Positions 1 through 8,861 of a stretch of DNA of 64,000 nt are shown here, piece after piece. The stretch is from Streptomyces longhuiensis (GTDB taxonomy: Bacteria > Actinomycetota > Actinomycetes > Streptomycetales > Streptomycetaceae), in assembly GCF_020616555.1 (NCBI RefSeq), contig NZ_CP085173.1, positions 9,316,001 through 9,380,000 of the forward strand, read 5' to 3'. Made by a program: the position numbers and the translations under genes. The notes under the pieces are model-generated. The model did no database searches, was not told the DNA's origin, and worked only from the letters and a program-made list of their open reading frames with translations. Positions within the stretch are counted from its first letter, which is position 1. Each line of letters starts with the position of its first letter.

Positions 1-1
1 G

Positions 2-652
2 ACAGCCCGCGACCAAGAACGCACGGAGTCCTCCCGTACCGACGGAATCCGCTGGTGGTACAAGCCCGGCAACGTCCGCGTCGTCACCGACAACGGCGGC
101 AACCTCGCCCTCGACCTCACCAAGATCGCCGACAACCAGTACGCGGGTGGCCGCGTCGACTCCCAGGGCAAGTTCGACTACACCAACGGAACCCTCGAAG
201 TCCGCTTCCACACCCCGTACTCGACCGACGGGCACCTTGCGGCGGTATGGCTCCAGGCCAGCGGCGGCCACGGCTCGAACCTGGGCACGGCCGCCGACGG
301 TGCCGAGTACGACATCACGGAGACCGCCGACCAGGCCGACACCTATCCGGTCACCGTCCACTACGACGGCTACGCCGCCGACCACAAGCAGTCCTCCGCC
401 ACCGTCGCCGCCCCCGGACTGCACAGCACCTGGTACCACACCGTCGGCATGAGCTGGACGCCCAGTCAGATCCAGTTCACCTACGACGGCACGGTCGTCC
501 GCACCATCACCGACCCGAAACTCATCAGCCTGGTCAGGGAGTTCCCGATCCTCTCCCACGAGATCCTGCAGTTCGCCGACGGCTCGGCCACGAACGCGCC
601 GCTCGACTTCAACTCCACTGTGTACGTCGATTACATCCGCGTCTGGCAATAG
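2..652 (+). CDS. GH16 family endo-beta-glucanase, C-terminal part (cut by window edge)
   Basis: The reading frame is open from the window edge to a TAG stop, so the N-terminus and any signal peptide lie outside. The fragment contains EYDITE (E102, D104, E107 of the fragment), which fits the ExDxxE catalytic motif of clan-B GH16 enzymes such as laminarinases; the first Glu would be the nucleophile and the last the acid/base. It ends in a YIRVWQ strand, the usual end of the GH16 jelly roll, so no C-terminal binding module follows. Family members hydrolyse beta-1,3 or mixed-linkage glucans and are usually secreted. Which glucan is cut cannot be decided from this piece. Confidence 0.85.
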   Translation, partial: TARDQERTESSRTDGIRWWYKPGNVRVVTDNGGNLALDLTKIADNQYAGGRVDSQGKFDYTNGTLEVRFHTPYSTDGHLAAVWLQASGGHGSNLGTAADGAEYDITETADQADTYPVTVHYDGYAADHKQSSATVAAPGLHSTWYHTVGMSWTPSQIQFTYDGTVVRTITDPKLISLVREFPILSHEILQFADGSATNAPLDFNSTVYVDYIRVWQ

Positions 653-1120
653 GCACCGATGGGACAGGGCAGTTGTGTTGGGCATGTCGGCAGAGCGTCT
701 TCACGGGGGTGCGCCGGGGCGGGTCCACTGCGGCACTCCCGGTGCTGCTGGCCGGGGCGCTCCGGCGCCGCTCCGGCTCCGCGGAAGCGGTGCGCACGCC
801 GTTGCAGACCTGGGCGATCAACCAGGAAAGCACTCAGCAGCCACGCATCGTTCGGGTCACCACCCCGTAGATCTTGTGGCCGCTCACTGATGCACTGGGT
901 GCCATCCACGCCGACGGCCCGCAACGGCTCTCGCGGACCGGCCGGCGCATGCGGAGAGGTGGTGCGCGGCGCTCGTGGAGTGCGCCCCGCACCACCGCCT
1001 GCACCCACCCCTCCCAGATCCGCACACGCGAGGCTCCAGCGCACTTTTGGGTCCCTTGTCCGACTCTGGATTAGGCTTTCACCTTGCATCTGCGGACGAG
1101 GAAGGCGATGGGACTGTTTC
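653..1120. other. Gene-less stretch
   Basis: No convincing coding region, repeat or RNA gene is visible between the GH16 stop and the molybdopterin oxidoreductase start. The open frames here are long only because of high GC and have no recognisable protein signature. Confidence 0.5.
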
Positions 1121-1708
1121 ATGGAGAAAGGCATGCTGCCGCCGGGACAGCGCCTGGCCAAAGGCTGGCCCATCTCGCACTACGGGCCGGTACCCCGCTT
1201 CCGCCCGGAGCGATGGACCCTCCAGGTCTTCGGCGCCACCGCGAACAAGGCGACCTACTCCTGGACCTTCGAGGAAGTCACCGCCCTGCCCAAAGTCACC
1301 GTGGTCGCGGACCTGCACTGCGCGTCCGGCACCAGCACCACCGGTCACACCTTCTTCGGGATCCCGGCACGCGTCCTGCTGGACCTCGCCCCACCTGCCG
1401 AGGGCGTGTCCCACGTGATGGCCTGGGCCGAATACGGATACAGCGCGAACCTGCGCCTCGACGACTTCACTGCGGACTCCACCGTCATGGCCACCCGCCA
1501 CAACGATGAGGTGCTCACCGCCGAACACGGCTTCCCCCTGCGCCTGGTGGTGCCGCACCTGTACGGCTACAAAGGCCCCAAGTGGCTGCGCGGCATCGAG
1601 TACATGACGCAGGACCGGCGGGGCTTCTGGGAGGAACGCGGCTTCCACAACATCGCCGACCCCTGGACGGGCCGGCGCCACTCCTACCAGGAGGACGAGG
1701 ACCCGTAA
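1121..1708 (+). CDS. Sulfite-oxidase-like molybdopterin-dependent oxidoreductase
   Basis: A 195-residue protein made almost only of the Oxidored_molyb fold. It begins with the LPPGQ element typical of small YuiH/YedY-like oxidoreductases, carries the Mo-ligand cysteine in DLHC (about residue 66), and ends with the family's conserved VPHLYGYKGPKW and FWEERGFHN...DPW blocks. Relatives transfer electrons to or from small oxidised substrates using Moco. Oddly, the residues after the cysteine read ASGTSTTGH rather than the usual (V/T)TxWS(K), so substrate or redox partner may differ. The ATG at 1121 or the in-frame ATG at 1133 could be the start; the open frame upstream has no domain similarity. 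Confidence 0.8.
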   Translation: MEKGMLPPGQRLAKGWPISHYGPVPRFRPERWTLQVFGATANKATYSWTFEEVTALPKVTVVADLHCASGTSTTGHTFFGIPARVLLDLAPPAEGVSHVMAWAEYGYSANLRLDDFTADSTVMATRHNDEVLTAEHGFPLRLVVPHLYGYKGPKWLRGIEYMTQDRRGFWEERGFHNIADPWTGRRHSYQEDEDP

Positions 1709-1889
1709 CGGCCCGACCCGCCGACACATCCTCCAAGTCCGATCACGCATGTGCGGCACTTCTTGGCTGATCCACCAGGCATAAGGCAGGGGACTTGGGG
1801 ATTCAGGGCGGCAGATGCAAGATGGAGTCGTCGTTCGGGACGGACCGCTCACCGCCCCGGCCCGGCCCACAGGCGAGGTCCCCTTGGTC

Positions 1890-2660
1890 ATGCGCACTTA
1901 CGACGGCAGCGCCGGTGATGTCGACCACGGCACCATCGGCTCCGCCCACGCCTCCTACCGACGCCCCGACGAGCGCATCGCCCACGTGATCGCCGAGGCC
2001 CTCGGCGATGCGCGCACCGTCCTCAACGTCGGCGCCGGCACTGGCTCCTACGAGAGCGCCGCGCACACGATCACCGCGGTCGAGCCCTCCCTGGCCATGC
2101 GTGCCCAGCGCCCCGCCGAGCTCGCCACGGCCATCGACGCCGTGGCGGAAGGCCTTCCCTTCGACGAAGGGCAGTTCGACGCGGCGATGACCCTCTTCAG
2201 CGTCCACCAGTGGTCCGACGTCGAGGCCGGGCTGCACGAGATGCGACGCGTGACCCGCGGCCCCGTCGCCGTACTTACCTGCGACCCCGCGCGCGTACGC
2301 GACTTCTGGCTCTACGAGTACGCCCCCGACGTCCTGGACACCGAAGCGCGCCGCTACCCATCGCTGGACCGGCTCACGGCCGCGCTCGGCGGCACCACCA
2401 CGATCCAGCCCGTCCCCATCCCGCTGGACTGCACCGACGGCTTCAACGAGGCGTACTACGGCCGCCCCGAAATGCTCCTCGACCCCGCCGCCCGCCAAGC
2501 CTGCTCGGCCTGGAGCTTCGTCGACGACCGGGCCCGCCAGGACTTCGACACCTCGCTGCGCCGCGCCCTCGGCTCAGGCGCCTGGGACGAAGCCTTCGGC
2601 CATCTGCGCAGCCGCCCGAGCTACTACGGGTCCCTTGTCCTGCTGCGCGCCACCCCATGA
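1890..2660 (+). CDS. Class I SAM-dependent methyltransferase
   Basis: The 256-residue product has a Rossmann-type SAM-binding motif I (VLNVGAGTGSY) near residue 50, an acidic end of strand 2 (VEPS) and a DAAMTLFSVHQW segment corresponding to motif IV/post-IV of the Methyltransf_11 group. It is therefore a small-molecule or unknown-substrate methyltransferase of the cytoplasm. The ATG at 1890 has AGGCGAGG about ten bases upstream, which decides the start over more distal frames. The substrate is not identifiable; neighbours do not form an obvious pathway. Confidence 0.85.
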   Translation: MRTYDGSAGDVDHGTIGSAHASYRRPDERIAHVIAEALGDARTVLNVGAGTGSYESAAHTITAVEPSLAMRAQRPAELATAIDAVAEGLPFDEGQFDAAMTLFSVHQWSDVEAGLHEMRRVTRGPVAVLTCDPARVRDFWLYEYAPDVLDTEARRYPSLDRLTAALGGTTTIQPVPIPLDCTDGFNEAYYGRPEMLLDPAARQACSAWSFVDDRARQDFDTSLRRALGSGAWDEAFGHLRSRPSYYGSLVLLRATP

Positions 2661-2697
2661 CCGCAACAGCAACACCGCCCACAGAAAGGGGCGCAGG

Positions 2698-3039
2698 GTG
2701 GACCCGCTCGCACGCCGCCAGATGATCGCCCACGTGCAGGTCGAACGACAGCGATTGCTGCCGGAACATGAGCAGGCCACCCGGACCACCATCGAGATGC
2801 TCCGCGCCGGCACCGGACACGCGAGCGATCCCCAACTGGTTCCGTATCTCAACCTCGCCTACCTGCTGGGCGTCAAGAACACCTACGGCGACGACCAGTT
2901 GATGGCCCTGGCGCTGTCCGTGGCGAACTGGGCCACCACCGCCATCAACGACCTCGCCCACCACACCGGCCGCACCCCACAACAGATCATCGACCAGTAC
3001 GAGACCGACATCATCGCCGACCAGGAAGACCTCACCTGA
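2698..3039 (+). CDS. Conserved hypothetical protein, helical
   Basis: A 113-residue acidic, mostly helical protein with no catalytic motif I recognise. A GTG at 2698 preceded by GAAAGGGG gives the best start; it begins 38 bp after the methyltransferase stop, so the two could be cotranscribed. The middle (QLVPYLNLAYLLGVKNTYGDDQL) is hydrophobic but not long enough for a membrane span. It reads like a small actinobacterial accessory protein; function unknown. Confidence 0.65.
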   Translation: MDPLARRQMIAHVQVERQRLLPEHEQATRTTIEMLRAGTGHASDPQLVPYLNLAYLLGVKNTYGDDQLMALALSVANWATTAINDLAHHTGRTPQQIIDQYETDIIADQEDLT

Positions 3040-3141
3040 CGTCGCGTCTGCTGGGCGTGAGTGGCGTCGATGACCAGGTTCGCGTTCTGCAGGGCGATGC
3101 GGTGGACCGTCCGTTCGTACGGGTTGCTACGGTCGCGTGCT

Positions 3142-3648
3142 GTGACTGAGTGGCTTCCCGAGTTCCCGTACCACTCGGAGAAGACCTGCGTCCGTTGTGA
3201 GCAGGCACGTGGGTACATCTACACGGGCCCGGTCTACGCGGTCGAGGAGATCAAGGGTCTGCTGTGTCCGTGGTGCGTCGCGGACGGCAGCGCCGCGGAA
3301 CGGTTCGACGCCCACTTCACAGACGGAACTTGGCTGGGGGAGGACGTGCCCCTGGAGGTGTTCGCGGCGGTCGACCGGCGCACTCCGGGATTCGCGGCCT
3401 GGCAGGAGACGCAGTGGTTCTTCCACTGCGGCGACGGCGCTGCGTTCCTGGGCCGGGCCGGGGCTGGTGAACTCGCCGTTCACCCCGAGGCGCTGGAGAT
3501 GCTGCGGCGGGAGGCCAGCGGCTGGGGCCGGCCGGCGGACCAGGTCGAGCACTACGTCGGGTCGCTGGACAAGGACGGCCAGCCGACGGCGTATCTCTTC
3601 CGCTGCCGGGTCTGCGCGATCCATCTCGCGTACTCCGACTTCACGTAG
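3142..3648 (+). CDS. CbrC family (UPF0167) protein
   Basis: The 168-residue product starts with LPEFPYHSEKTCVRCEQARGYIYTGP and continues LLCPWCVADGSAAERFDAHF, the signature of the CbrC/UPF0167 family. Two CxxC pairs (CVRC, CPWC) and a third late pair (CRVC) suggest a zinc-binding fold. E. coli CbrC affects colicin E2 susceptibility, but the biochemical role of the family is unknown. GTG at 3142 is chosen because family members start shortly before the LPxFxYH block; upstream in-frame residues look non-native. Confidence 0.85.
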   Translation: MTEWLPEFPYHSEKTCVRCEQARGYIYTGPVYAVEEIKGLLCPWCVADGSAAERFDAHFTDGTWLGEDVPLEVFAAVDRRTPGFAAWQETQWFFHCGDGAAFLGRAGAGELAVHPEALEMLRREASGWGRPADQVEHYVGSLDKDGQPTAYLFRCRVCAIHLAYSDFT

Positions 3649-3662
3649 CAAGGCCGATGCGG

Positions 3663-4148
3663 TCACCTGCGCCGTGGATCCGCCAGCAGCACCACGCGGT
3701 CGGCCGCAGGGGTGAATCCAAGCACTGGGTTCGCGTCGTCGCCTTCGGCGGTCATGGCCACCGGTTTGCCCAGCCGACGGCCGATCGCGCTGAGGAATCC
3801 GCACAGGATGTCCACTCCCACTTGGCCCTGCAGTTGGCGAAGGTCGACATCGAAGTCGATTTCGTCGACTGACATCGGGCGGAAGATCGCCAGTACATCC
3901 GGGATCGGCCAGACCCGCAGATCGGCCACCTCCGCATCGGCGGGACGAGACAGCACCTCCGCGGCCGTCGGCAACGGTCCGACGACTCCGCCCGCCGAGT
4001 ACTCCCACGTCCACCCGCTCGACCGCACCAGATCGAACACGGCTTGCCAGTCCTCGACCGAGGCACCTGCCACGCGCACATCCGGCAGAGCACCCATCAG
4101 GTCAGGGTCGAAGAAGTCCTTGACGTCGTCCCACAGCAGATCCGGCAC
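3663..4148 (-). CDS. Hypothetical protein
   Basis: The frame from GTG at 4148 encodes 161 residues (starting VPDLLWDDVKDFF) with normal Streptomyces codon bias and a balanced composition. The DIDFDVDLRQLQGQVGVDILCGFLSAIGRRLGKPVAM segment resembles small immunity-like or antitoxin-like actinobacterial proteins, but this is only an impression. The open frame continues upstream, but there it reads through the peptidase remnant in the wrong frame, so the short start is preferred. The gene is convergent with the CbrC gene, 14 bp apart. Confidence 0.6.
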   Translation of the reverse strand: MPDLLWDDVKDFFDPDLMGALPDVRVAGASVEDWQAVFDLVRSSGWTWEYSAGGVVGPLPTAAEVLSRPADAEVADLRVWPIPDVLAIFRPMSVDEIDFDVDLRQLQGQVGVDILCGFLSAIGRRLGKPVAMTAEGDDANPVLGFTPAADRVVLLADPRRR

Positions 4149-4199
4149 TCCGCAATTCTGCCCCGCGCACGACTCCGGACAGCAGTCTCGGTCGGGGCC

Positions 4200-4600
4200 A
4201 ATCGGTGGCTGTCGGTGTGGTGGTGCAGGGCGGGACGTCCTGCTCACAGGATGCGCCGGCTGCGGGGCGCACACCGGTGAGGAAGTGCCGGACGGTGTGG
4301 TTGCCGATCCCAGGTGCTGGGGTTGTCCAGGGCGGTGAGGCCGTAGCCGTTGAGGGTGAGCAGGCGGGCGTCGGTGAGTTCCCGTGCCATGGCCCTGCCC
4401 TCCCGGTAGGAGGTGGCGGGGTCGTAGGTGGGGTTGATGACGAGGATCGGGTGCGCGGTGGGTGTGTGCCAGGGGCCGGTGCAGGTCGTGGCTGTCTGGG
4501 CCGGCCAGGTCGCGCAGGGTTCGTTGGCCCAGGCCCACCAGTGCCCGAGGTCTCCCGCTCGCGCCGAGCTCAGCTTGTCGAACGCCTTGTAGCGTGTCGG
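4200..4600 (-). pseudogene. Remnant of S33 tripeptidyl-aminopeptidase-like alpha/beta hydrolase (C-terminal domain)
   Basis: Reading the minus strand in two successive frames gives a recognisable C-terminal TAP domain: WAWANEPCATWPA, then HPILVINPTYDPATSYREG and ARLLTLNGYGLTALDNPST, followed after a frame change near 4310-4325 by TVRHFLTG...SCEQDVPP. These match the final ~130 residues of secreted S33 proteases, including the late cysteine pair region. The N-terminal catalytic half is absent, since the YceI gene ends at 4744. The remnant is thus both truncated and frameshifted and should encode no functional product. Confidence 0.6.
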
Positions 4601-4743
4601 CCCAGCTCCCAGAGCGCCGATGACTGCGGGGCCGCCCAGGAAGGCACGATCGCCTCGCAGTCGGTCGGGCTCACGGTTCGCCGGCCTGTCGCCCTCCCAC
4701 CTTCGTGGTGGGGGAGCGGGGCCGTTCGTGCAACGTGGTGCCG

Positions 4744-5403
4744 TTATGCGGTGGGGGTGGAGCGGATCGCGGAGATGTCGAACTGCAGCCGGACTTTCTC
4801 ACTCACCATGGTGCCGCCGGCTTCGAGGCGCTGGTTGTAGACGAGGCCCCATTGGGTGCGGTCGATGGTGGTGGTGGCGTCGAAGCCGGCTCGTTCGTAG
4901 CCGAAGGGGTCGAGTACGGAGCCGAGGTAGTCGAGTTGGAGTTCGACGGGGCGGGTGACTTGGCGGATGGTCAGGTCACCCGTCATGCGGAAGGTCTCTC
5001 CGCCTTCGTGGGTGGCGGAGGTGCTGCGGAAGGTCATTTCCGGGTAGCGGCGGGCGTCGAAGAAGTCGGTGCCGATCAGGTGGGCGTCGCGTTGTTCGAC
5101 GCCGGTGTCGACGCTGGCGACCCGGATGGTGATTTCGGCCCGGGATTGGGAGGGGCGGGCTCCGTCGAAGTACAGGGCGCTGTCGTAGTCGGCGAAGGCG
5201 CCGCGCACGGTGGTGACCATGGCATGGCGTACGGAGAAGCCGATACGGCTGTGCGGGCGGTCGATGGTCCATTGCCCGGTCAGCGCGCGAAGGGCGGGGT
5301 CGAGCGCGGCGCCGGTGGTCTCGGCGCCCGGGAACGGCGTACGAGGGCCGGCAGCAGGCGTCGGCTCGATGGTCGCGCCCTGGCGACGGCTGAAGATACC
5401 CAT
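4744..5403 (-). CDS. YceI family lipid-binding-like protein
   Basis: The 219-residue protein contains a full YceI beta-barrel: LTGQWTIDRPHSRIGFSVRH (about residues 41-60), then DARRYPEMTFRST, GDLTIRQVTRPVEL and WGLVYN. YceI proteins bind isoprenoid or other lipophilic ligands in a lipocalin-like barrel; this copy has no signal peptide and an N-terminal ~38-residue extension, so it is probably cytoplasmic. ATG at 5403 has GAGGAGG ten bases upstream. An inverted repeat at 5425-5445 sits directly upstream and could bind a repressor. Confidence 0.9.
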   Translation of the reverse strand: MGIFSRRQGATIEPTPAAGPRTPFPGAETTGAALDPALRALTGQWTIDRPHSRIGFSVRHAMVTTVRGAFADYDSALYFDGARPSQSRAEITIRVASVDTGVEQRDAHLIGTDFFDARRYPEMTFRSTSATHEGGETFRMTGDLTIRQVTRPVELQLDYLGSVLDPFGYERAGFDATTTIDRTQWGLVYNQRLEAGGTMVSEKVRLQFDISAIRSTPTA

Positions 5404-5424
5404 GCGGTCGTAGCCTCCTCGAAT

Positions 5425-5445
5425 GTGATTACTACGTGTTATCAC
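5425..5445. promoter_or_regulatory. Palindromic operator candidate upstream of the YceI gene
   Basis: GTGATTAC and GTTATCAC form an 8-bp inverted repeat with one mismatch around a 5-bp centre, 22 bp upstream of the YceI start codon and overlapping the expected promoter/5' leader. The spacing suits a MarR- or GntR-type dimer. No regulator gene lies next to it, so the partner is unknown. Confidence 0.45.
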
Positions 5446-5872
5446 GGGGTCAGGATGGGCTGGACAGCGAGATGGGTGGCCTCGTCCGAAATCTCTGTCG
5501 TGGCCTGCAAAGATGCACAGGATCGACCCAGGATCGTCATGAGTGTGGATGCACTGTCGGGCGATGCGTCTTAACACAGAGTCATTGCATGGTCCGGTCG
5601 GGTGGCGGAGTCGAGGTTCGTGACGCACTCGGTGACCGGTGTTCGTGGGCCGATCTCGTGAGCAGGGGCGTTCTCCAGCACGGTTCTCGTGCAGGTTTTG
5701 GTCGCTCTGTGAGGAGCTGTTGGTTCGAGTGGTGGTGAAGGCTGCGCCAATCCGTCGGTGCGGTCGGTGCGGTCCCTGTGTATACCCCTCACGGGCCGGT
5801 CGCGGGTGGCGGGGCGAGGCCGGTGGGGTGAGGATGGCGCGGACGGGAGTCCCAAGAAGGCGGTGCGCGCGT
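5446..5872. other. Gene-less stretch
   Basis: No supported gene is seen between the YceI operator and the small ORF at 5873. Frames here are short or contain rare codons. Confidence 0.4.
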
Positions 5873-6217
5873 ATGGCGGAAGAAGTCGGAGGGGCGGTGG
5901 CCGAGGCGTTCCTGGACGGCTTCCCGATCGCCTTCGACCTGGGGCAGGCCGCGTGCTCCACCCGTGAGGGGATCTCGGCGCTGCCCGCGGCCCCGTTCGG
6001 CGTCGTGAGCCACGTCGGCGCGGCGGCCGGACCGCGGGACGGTTTCGTCAGTGTCGACAACGCCACCAGCTACTCCGTCCACCTCGGCCTCCGAGCCACC
6101 GGGGCCGGGGTCGGAGCAGGCGCCGTCCCGCCCGTCCTGGGCATGTACCAACCGCACCCCGAAGCCCTCGCCGGGCACGTGCACCTGCCGCCCCTCAAGA
6201 CCGCTCGACCGGCCTGA
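5873..6217 (+). CDS. Uncharacterised protein upstream of the SpoIIE phosphatase gene
   Basis: A 114-residue frame with very strong third-position GC bias, typical of a real Streptomyces gene. It ends 24 bp before the phosphatase start, whose GGAGGG ribosome site lies in that gap, so the two are likely one operon. I recognise no domain. The sequence has an acidic N-terminal helix and a glycine/valine-rich middle. ATG 5873 is preferred over ATG 5834 because the intervening codons include AGA and AGG, which are rare in Streptomyces. Confidence 0.45.
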   Translation: MAEEVGGAVAEAFLDGFPIAFDLGQAACSTREGISALPAAPFGVVSHVGAAAGPRDGFVSVDNATSYSVHLGLRATGAGVGAGAVPPVLGMYQPHPEALAGHVHLPPLKTARPA

Positions 6218-6241
6218 AGAAACCGGACAGGAGGGACGCAC

Positions 6242-8347
6242 GTGGTTGACGCCGACGCCTACCTCGGCACGAGAGCATCGGACTCGGCCGTACTGGAAGC
6301 CTTGTTCACGCAGGCACCGCTCGGCCTCTTCCTTCTCGACGATCAGCTGCGCGTGCATCGCTACAACACATCGACCCGTGGTCTGCGGGGCATCACCGCC
6401 GAGCAGGTAATCGGGCGAACGTTCGAAGAGGTCAGTTCGGGCCTCGACACCACGGAGCTCGGTGTCCTCGCTCGGGAAACCCTCCGCACTGGTGAGTCCG
6501 TACTCCGGCACACCGTGAAGGGCACATCGGCCACTCGACCGGACGAGGACCTGACGGTCTCGGTGTCCATTTTCCAGGTGGACGACGCTGTCGACGGGCA
6601 TCCCGGAGTGCTCATGGCGGTCGAGGACGTGACCGAACGTGAGGCGGCCCGGGCGCGGCTCGATCTCCTCTACGACACTCGCCGGACCGTCGGAACGACG
6701 CTGGACGCGACGACGACGGCCCGCGAACTGGCAGGTGTGCTGGTGCCGGCCCTCGCCGACGCGGTGACGGTGCACATCCTGGATGCGGTACTGCGCGGTG
6801 AGCCTCGCCGTCGGGGACCGGTCGGCGCCGGAGAGCCGCTCCGCCGGGCGGCCTTCCTGAACGGGCCCGACACACACGCCGACGAAAGGGACACGATCCT
6901 TGAGACGTTGCCCGTGGCCACCCCCTTCACGCGGAGCCTCGAGGACGCCGCGCCCCGCCTGGTGTCGCGGCTGGACGCCGGGGGGGTCTGGCCCCCCGAG
7001 CTGTCCGAGCACGCCCACGCACTCGCCAGCGCAGGCGTCCACTCGTTGATGGCCGTGCCCCTCGTGGTACCCGATGCCGTGCTCGGTGTCGTCACGCTCT
7101 ACCGCTCGGAGCGGCCCCAGCCGTACACACAGCAGGATCTCGACCTGGCGGTGCAGGTCGCCTCCCGGGCCGCCCTCGGCATCGATCACGCGTCGAGCTA
7201 CACACGGGAGCGGAACACGGCAACGGCCCTCCAGCGGCATTTGCTGCCGAGCCGTACGCCGGACCTGACAACCGTGGAGACGGCGCATCTGTACCTGCCC
7301 GTGAGCGCGGGCGGGGACTGGTTCGACGTGATCGAACTGTCCGGAGCCCGGGTCGGACTCGTCGTCGGCGACGTCGTCGGACACGGGATCGAGGTCGCTG
7401 CCATGATGGGGCGCCTCCGTACCGCCCTGCGTACGCTCGCCGAACTCGACCTGGAGCCGGACGAGTTGCTGATCCATCTCGACGAGATCGCTGCCCGGCT
7501 CGCCAGTGAGAACGTCGACGCCGATGAGTTGGACCACGATGGCGACATCCCTACCGGCGGACGAGTCGCCACCTGCGCGTACGCCGTCTACGACCCGGTG
7601 AAGCGCCACCTGACCCTCGCCTCCGCCGGGCACCCCGCCCCGCTGCTCGTCTCTCCGGAAGGAGAGGTCGCCACAGTGGAGGTCGAGATGGGTCCCGCGC
7701 TCGGCACGGCCCACGGCACGTACGAGACAGCCACGCACAGTCTCGAGGACGGCGCCGTCCTCTGCCTGTACACCGACGGACTGCTCGCGGGCAGTGACGA
7801 GGCGGCTGACACGCTCCGACGCGTTCTCACCCACCAGGACCGTGCACTGTCCGAGACGGCCGACGCCATCGCCTATGCCCTGGCCGACGATCAGGCCGAC
7901 GACGACGCCGTCCTGCTCCTGGCACGCGCCCGCGGCCTCTCGGAAGACCAGGCGGTTCACTGGGACCTGCCGTCCGACCCGTCGGTGGTCGCCGCGGCGA
8001 GGTCTCTCGCCGGACGACAGCTGGTTGCCTGGGGGCTGGAGGGGATCGCGTTCGAAACGGAACTGATCATCAGTGAGCTGGTGACGAACGCCATCCGATA
8101 CGGAGAGGGCCCGGTGAGTCTCCGGCTCATCCGGGACCGGCATCTCACGTGCGAGGTCACCGACGGAAGCAACACCTCGCCACACATGCGCCGCGCCCAC
8201 GACACCGACGAGGGCGGCCGAGGGCTGTATCTAGTGATGAGCATGAGCCACCGCTGGGGCACGCGCTACGCCGCACGAGGCAAGACGGTCTGGTCGCAAC
8301 AGCTCCTTCCCGGCCGGACCGATGAAGGGGATCCATCGCCAGGGTGA
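6242..8347 (+). CDS. PAS-GAF-SpoIIE PP2C phosphatase with C-terminal HATPase domain
   Basis: The 701-residue protein has a PAS domain (about 15-130), a GAF domain (about 140-315), a SpoIIE-type PP2C phosphatase domain (about 325-560) and an RsbW-like histidine-kinase-type ATPase domain (about 575-695). All phosphatase metal-binding motifs are intact: GGDWFD (Asp359), GDVVGHG (Asp377), YTDGL (Asp512) and DDDAVLL (553-555). The ATPase N-box is ELVTNAIRYG (Asn616) and the lid DEGGRGLYLV. Such proteins control anti-anti-sigma factors by dephosphorylation and sense signals through PAS/GAF. GTG 6242 follows GGAGGG. Confidence 0.92.
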   Translation: MVDADAYLGTRASDSAVLEALFTQAPLGLFLLDDQLRVHRYNTSTRGLRGITAEQVIGRTFEEVSSGLDTTELGVLARETLRTGESVLRHTVKGTSATRPDEDLTVSVSIFQVDDAVDGHPGVLMAVEDVTEREAARARLDLLYDTRRTVGTTLDATTTARELAGVLVPALADAVTVHILDAVLRGEPRRRGPVGAGEPLRRAAFLNGPDTHADERDTILETLPVATPFTRSLEDAAPRLVSRLDAGGVWPPELSEHAHALASAGVHSLMAVPLVVPDAVLGVVTLYRSERPQPYTQQDLDLAVQVASRAALGIDHASSYTRERNTATALQRHLLPSRTPDLTTVETAHLYLPVSAGGDWFDVIELSGARVGLVVGDVVGHGIEVAAMMGRLRTALRTLAELDLEPDELLIHLDEIAARLASENVDADELDHDGDIPTGGRVATCAYAVYDPVKRHLTLASAGHPAPLLVSPEGEVATVEVEMGPALGTAHGTYETATHSLEDGAVLCLYTDGLLAGSDEAADTLRRVLTHQDRALSETADAIAYALADDQADDDAVLLLARARGLSEDQAVHWDLPSDPSVVAAARSLAGRQLVAWGLEGIAFETELIISELVTNAIRYGEGPVSLRLIRDRHLTCEVTDGSNTSPHMRRAHDTDEGGRGLYLVMSMSHRWGTRYAARGKTVWSQQLLPGRTDEGDPSPG

Positions 8348-8483
8348 GGCAGCCGACTGCCATGCAGCGCCACACGGGTCCACAGCCTCAGGGTGCGCGC
8401 AGCTTTGGTGCCAGGATCTGTGCGAGGAACGCCCATGAGCTGGCTACCCCGACCCCTGGGGAAGGACGGACGTCAGCCATGCG

Positions 8484-8660
8484 ATGTACGGCACTTGCGG
8501 GGACTGGCTGTACGTCCTGGAGAACGGCTTCGCCGCCACCTGGTTCTCCGGCTACCGGAACGTGCCGGAGATCGCGCCCCGCGTGAGTGAGGAGATCATC
8601 TGCCTCGCGCTGAACCACCACGACGCCTCCTCGTTGATCTTCCCCTTGCAGTTGACCTGA
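8484..8660 (+). pseudogene. DUF6461-like protein remnant
   Basis: A 58-codon frame reads TCGDWLYVLENGFAATW and later EEIICLALNHHDASSL, resembling the middle of DUF6461 proteins common in Streptomyces. About 120 residues of such a protein are missing: only a scrap of a possible N-terminus (MSWLP) lies upstream in another frame, and the end is early. It could be a short intact ORF, but decay is more likely. Confidence 0.4.
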
Positions 8661-8861
8661 CCCGCCGACCGGTTTCAAACCACCTCTCCCCCCGCCTTGT
8701 GACCACTGTGCAGCAGTGCGAGGCCCGCGGGCGCGACGGCGTGTTGTCATAACCCGGGGAGTCTTATGCATATATTGTCAAACAGGCCGATGGAATGTTG
8801 CGCAAAGAAGCGAGTAGTAGGGCTCATCCTACTGGCTTTACGGCGAATAGGTGGAGCGGGA

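Noticed and set aside
659..1120. Long N-terminal extension of the molybdopterin oxidoreductase
   Set aside because: Low-complexity Arg/Pro/Cys sequence before the conserved LPPGQ start; the ATG at 1121 fits family length.
5789..8200. 803-codon open frame on the minus strand
   Set aside because: Antisense of the SpoIIE phosphatase gene, whose four domains are clear on the plus strand.
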